This document shows, in pieces, positions 59,884 to 64,000 of a stretch of 64,000 bases of DNA (within the stretch, counting starts at the first letter, position 1; each line of letters begins with the position of its first letter). Source of the stretch: Sphagnum magellanicum (Eukaryota; Streptophyta; Sphagnopsida; Sphagnales; Sphagnaceae); assembly GCA_021904315.1 (NCBI GenBank), contig CM038918.1:9625349-9689348 (forward strand), given 5' to 3'. The notes under the pieces were generated by a model. That model was given only the letters and a program-made list of their open reading frames with translations. It was not told the DNA's origin and ran no database searches. The translations under genes and the position numbers were made by a program.

Positions 59884-61379
59884 ATTCAGCAAAGAAGTGT
59901 TGAACATGAGTAGCAGCTAATGTTATAATATGATATGCCATTCAATTATTGCATTGGAGGATTGAAGATTTATTTGGTTGTGTGGAAGTTTGTGAAGAGG
60001 CTTCCATGCTAAATCAAAAAGGTTCTTGGTCACCTTACATTCATCCATTGGTGTGTAGTGATGGCAGTTAGGAGGACTCTAACCTCTAGGAAAGTAAGAT
60101 GAGAGGGGGACACCTTAAAGAAATTTTGTGGAGAAAAAATAAAATAAAATTGTCAACCTTTTTTTTCCTCCAAAGATTGAAAAAAAGGCCCCATGTTTTG
60201 ACTTACCTTACAAATAATAGAGTTATTTTTAAAGTTGTATTGAGTTCAACTTTTTCTTTTTAAAAAAAAATTCTTTTCATTTGTCATCCTCTTTTTGTTG
60301 TTATTTATAAAATTCAATATTTTTGGATTAATAATGAAAACTCAACATGAAATTATTGAATTCTATTATAATTTATATTTAATATAATTGTGCTCATATC
60401 CATTATTGACTATTTATCTCAAGATTTACATTGGGAATCACATTCAAGATTAATTTTTAAAAAATATTTACAAAAATGCAAAAAAAATAAAAATTTGATT
60501 TTGACTTTGGCACCCAATGCAAATTAATTAAAAAATTTAATATTCACATAACCAACCATTTCAATGTAAGTTATTTTGAACTCATAATGAGCAATTCCAT
60601 CTTGTGTTTGTGTTTAAAATATTTTATAAATAACTTTAATAGTTGAGAAAAGCAGCTCATGCCCCCCTTGTTCAGTGACCTCCACATGTCAAAACATATG
60701 TGAACCCTACTTTGTTTTGATGACATGTTTTCAACCCCACGTATAATTTAATAAATTTTTGTACTCCGTTGTCATTTGCCAACCAACCTTCCTTCAACTT
60801 CGTACTCTTCGATTGTCATTTACCAACCAACCTTCCTCCAAATACATTACTATATAATTGTCAATGTAGTATCATTTACGCAACCTTCCTTCATACTTTC
60901 TTATATGTAAAGGTCAATCCATTAACGACCTTCTTTAGAACTTTCATTTTTTATATTGTTATAAAATATATTGACACTCATCTTTGACAATGGTGCTTGC
61001 ACTTGTTGTATGTTGAGTATTACTTAACATTTATGAAGTTCAAAGGGTTTTCAAAACAAATTATATGTTCAATGAATTGAATTTTCTGAAAAAAGAAAAA
61101 CTCAAAAAAAACTCAAAGTGGCTAAAATGTTTGTGTGTTTTTTTCCTGGTCTTCAAATTTTTCTTAAAAATTAAAACATTTTCTTACCAAATCGCCAGAT
61201 TTCTCTATGGGGTTCTGGCATGTAGCCAAAAAATGAAGGATGATTAAATTATTTTATTTTCATATTTCTAAAAAACCAAAATTGGCTAAACTGGCTTCTG
61301 GATGCTGACCACTTCCACTACATCACAAAATAGATAAATAATAATTTTAAAAAAAAAACCTAAAAAAACCTCATCCCCC
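58171..61379. other. Spacer with short tandem and telomere-type repeats
   Basis: A 68-bp tandem duplication starts at 59052 and 59120 (ATTAGGCAAA...). GGGTTTAGGGTTTAGGGG, a telomere-type block, is at 59292-59309. An (AAAT)n run is at 59855-59883. The remainder is AT-rich with no gene. Confidence 0.65.
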
Positions 61380-61969
61380 AAAGCAGTTGGTCCGGAAGGT
61401 GCACGTCTCGATTTTCCACGCGGGAACGGACGAAAGCGCCCGCGATGCACTGCCCTCTCTGGGTCCCACCCCTGGTGCACTGCACGTGGACGCCTTCACG
61501 GCTCCTTCCGCGGCCGCTTCCTGGCCTCTCCGTCACTCCCGCCTGCACATCCCGTCCTCGCAGCTTCGCAGCTTTCCAACTTCGCCCCTTTGCCGTGCGT
61601 CTGCAGACATCTGCCTGCCTGCCTGCCTGCCTCGCCTTCGATCCATCGATCGCGCATTCTATAAATTCCTGAGCGATGTGAGCTTGATTGCATTCTCAAG
61701 CTCTTGAATTTTCAATCTTCTCCACAACAAATCAACAAGTTTTTTCTTAAAAAATTATTGGGTTTTTCAGAACCTGATTTGCTCTGTTTGTCTCTTTTTT
61801 CAAGTCTTTGGGTACACTCTAGAGGAGCAAATCAAGATTTCGAGATCTGTTGTGCAGTTTGTATCGAGTAGTTTGATCTTGTTCTTGGGTTTTAGGAAAT
61901 CTGCGCTTCAGACTGCATTTTGGTGATCGAGACATTCAGACTGGTGTTTGTAGTCTGTGGGACGAAGGA
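61380..61969 (+). promoter_or_regulatory. Promoter and leader of the coiled-coil gene
   Basis: An abrupt GC-rich block begins near 61380. It holds a CACGTG core at 61483-61488, a (CTGC)n run at 61611-61632 and a good TATA box TATAAAT at 61660-61666. Transcription would start near 61690, giving a leader of about 280 bases before the ATG at 61970. Confidence 0.65.
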
Positions 61970-62746
61970 ATGGACAGTGTATCTGTTTTGAAGATGAAGA
62001 TTGACGCCATGATATGGGCATCTCAGGCCAAGGATGCAACCATAGCCACTTTGCAGCGAGAACTTACCTCTGCCCTTGAGGCTTCTAGACTTGATAAAGC
62101 TATGCTTACGGAGTCGACTTCCCGGAGCTTGAAGCTAGAGAAAGAGATGCAAGAAGGGCTGGTACGGGAGAATGGGTTACAGAAACAGCTCAAGGAGTTG
62201 CAAGCAAAGCACTTAAGAGATATGGCAGAAATGGAACTCCGGCATGACAGAGAAGTAGAGAGATTGCTTTCTTCGCAGCAGGTTTTAGAAGAAGCGGAAG
62301 AGAGACTCTGTGCACAGCTTGGAGATTTGGAAGTAGAAGCTTTCGAGCAAAACCGGTTTTTCAACTCCGAGATTTCTTCTCTGTCTTCGAAACTGGCGGC
62401 GAGAGAAAAGGAGCTTGCTACTGCGCTTTCGGAGCTCGAGTCTCTCCGTCAGAGACGACAGAGTATAAAGGAGTTGGAGACAATAGATCTTGCAGGCCAG
62501 CTCACGAAATCCAAACAAGAGTGCGACTCGCTGGCGACCAAACTCCGCGACACAACTGACGAGCTTGTGAAAGCCAAAGCACAAGTCACCACTCTAAGAC
62601 ACGATCTTACAGCAGCGTCGGAAATGGGGAAGCACTTGTCAATGGCCAGAGAAGCACACAAAGACTATCATCGTTCACGCACCCTCTGTCGTGCCGAGAG
62701 CTTGAAATGGCTTGAATCACAACGCGGAGCAACAGTTCCTGTCTAA
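61970..62746 (+). CDS. Uncharacterised coiled-coil protein
   Basis: Single-exon frame of 258 codons after a well-formed promoter; I do not recognise the family. From about residue 20 to 225 it is almost entirely charged heptad-like sequence (TLQRELTSALEASR, LKLEKEMQEG, ELRHDREVERLL, KLAAREKELATALSELESL) with few helix breakers, so a long coiled coil is expected. There is no signal peptide, membrane segment or enzyme motif. The C-terminus is basic with aromatic residues (KDYHRSRTLCRAESLKWLES). Base composition is GC-richer than the flanks and codon use looks like that of a real gene. It could be a cytoskeletal or scaffold protein of lineage-specific type. The downstream stop TAA is followed by non-coding sequence. 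Confidence 0.78.
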   Translation: MDSVSVLKMKIDAMIWASQAKDATIATLQRELTSALEASRLDKAMLTESTSRSLKLEKEMQEGLVRENGLQKQLKELQAKHLRDMAEMELRHDREVERLLSSQQVLEEAEERLCAQLGDLEVEAFEQNRFFNSEISSLSSKLAAREKELATALSELESLRQRRQSIKELETIDLAGQLTKSKQECDSLATKLRDTTDELVKAKAQVTTLRHDLTAASEMGKHLSMAREAHKDYHRSRTLCRAESLKWLESQRGATVPV

Positions 62747-64000
62747 AACTTTCCGGTACTGATCCGACCCATTCTCCATGAGTTCGACAGCGAGCATCAG
62801 ATCATCACTCCAATCTTCAAAGCCTTTGGGTGCTCTTCAAAAACACAACCTGCTGCAAAATCAACGAACAAGAAGAGCAGGATGTAGATCCCAACCCTAA
62901 TATCCCAGCAACTGAGTAGCCACAAATTCCCTTCTAAAAACCCCAACAACAACAGAGTACCTACACATTCTCTTTAATCTCTTTTGGTAGTGTTTTTTGG
63001 AAGAGATTTCCTTATGAATTTTGGGGTTTTAAAGACATCAAGTAGAACTCAGATTTTTTTATCCTCAAAACTACAATTTTTGCTTGCAAGAGCCAGCTTA
63101 GTTCATTTGTAGTGGTAGTAATGAAGATGAACCCAAACAGGTAGAGATTTTGGCAATTGATTCTTTAAAATTCTTGAGCTTTGCCACATTTAGTTGGCAG
63201 CTTCAGATTTTGAGCATACATATGTAAATTATACACACACACAAATATATATATGAATGTAGCTCATCAACACAAAGCTTGATGAGCTTGATGTGCTCCA
63301 AAAGATGTTCTTGTCTTGTCTTCCATGTGAGGTCTGTTTTCTTTTGTAGAAGAAGCTCTGTGATATTAGATTCTTTGATTGTGTTTCCATTCTTTTGATC
63401 AAAATCATCATGTTCAGATGTACACTACTTTGTCAGATAAACTGTGATAAAAAAAATAGTGAATCAAATAGTTGCAAGGAGGAGGAGGTGCAACAACAAA
63501 TCGTGTGAAGTTTTTTCCTTCTTGCTTCAAAAGCAAGTTTTGTCAACTAGGTATATAGTTTTTCATTGTGTACAAATGTCAAAATTGCATTTATTTTAAC
63601 ACTATATAATTTGCTCCCACATTTAAAACTCATTTTCTTTTAATTTATCACTCAATTCATCACAAACAAATTGTCTTCAAATCTAAATTTGTGAGTGGGT
63701 TGTTCTTGGTTGGAGGGAGGACAATAAAACTTGTACAAATCAAATGCATTTTGTTTATGCTGAACTTTGGAATAAGCCAAAGCCCACTATGATAACCAAC
63801 CAAATGGAATTGATTACTACACAAGATGGACCCATACATCAAAAAAATGCGAACAACACGCATCACATACTTAGTCATTGATATTAGTTTCTTATCAATA
63901 AACACTACACTAGAATGAACTATGAACCAAAGTTGGCTGGTTCTTTTCTTTTTCTTTTTCTTTTTTTCATATCCAAGGGGAATAGGCCTTTGCTCTTCCA
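62747..64000. other. 3' UTR of the coiled-coil gene, then spacer
   Basis: Probably 3' UTR for the first few hundred bases, then AT-rich spacer with short CA/TA runs near 63233-63255. No further gene is seen up to the window end. Confidence 0.55.

Noticed and set aside
61286-61699. ORFs in the GC-rich block before the coiled-coil gene
   Set aside because: They overlap a promoter with TATA box and a (CTGC)n run, on both strands, without any family signature.

Overview
This is nuclear DNA of a land plant. It has spliced genes with GT-AG introns (and one GC-AG intron), short Arabidopsis-type TTTAGGG telomere motifs, a plant-type cryptochrome, the splicing factor SR45 and an ER HSP70 ending in HDEL. 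The AT-rich spacer is full of decayed repeats. A broken NLR-like gene with an N-terminal alpha/beta-hydrolase domain points to a non-seed plant (bryophyte, lycophyte or fern), because that NLR architecture is known from liverworts and other early-diverging lineages. The species cannot be named from the sequence.

Layout. Bases 1-26,000 are AT-rich and gene-poor. The one gene there is the hydrolase-NB-ARC pseudogene (7131-10558, minus), which lies between two direct copies of a repeat of at least 1.7 kb (1-1715 and 12098-13794). A third, inverted copy lies at 16440-17205. A short retroelement-like unit (24669-25828) ends this block. From about 26,000 to 40,400 the sequence turns more GC-rich and carries two convergent genes: a cryptochrome (27421-31559, plus) and an HSP70-17/HYOU1/GRP170-type ER chaperone (32860-39394, minus, 14 exons, 883 aa). 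Upstream of the chaperone are a duplicated proximal promoter, two perfect CCAAT-N9-CCACG elements, a TGACGTGG element and a five-copy satellite of about 99 bp.

Bases 40,934-49,500 are again AT-rich spacer with a decayed hAT/BED-finger transposase (44530-45540). From 49,599 there is a truncated, decayed second copy of SR45, then a three-unit tandem repeat, then intact SR45 (52021-56676, plus, 12 exons, 396 aa). After another repeat-rich spacer, a GC-rich promoter drives an uncharacterised single-exon coiled-coil gene (61970-62746, plus).

The live genes have unrelated jobs: blue-light sensing, ER folding and stress response, pre-mRNA splicing, and one unknown. There is no operon-like logic. 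Exon models were built by hand; every junction in the chaperone and SR45 models keeps reading phase, which is strong internal support. The last exon of the cryptochrome and the 5' end of the NLR pseudogene are the least certain boundaries.
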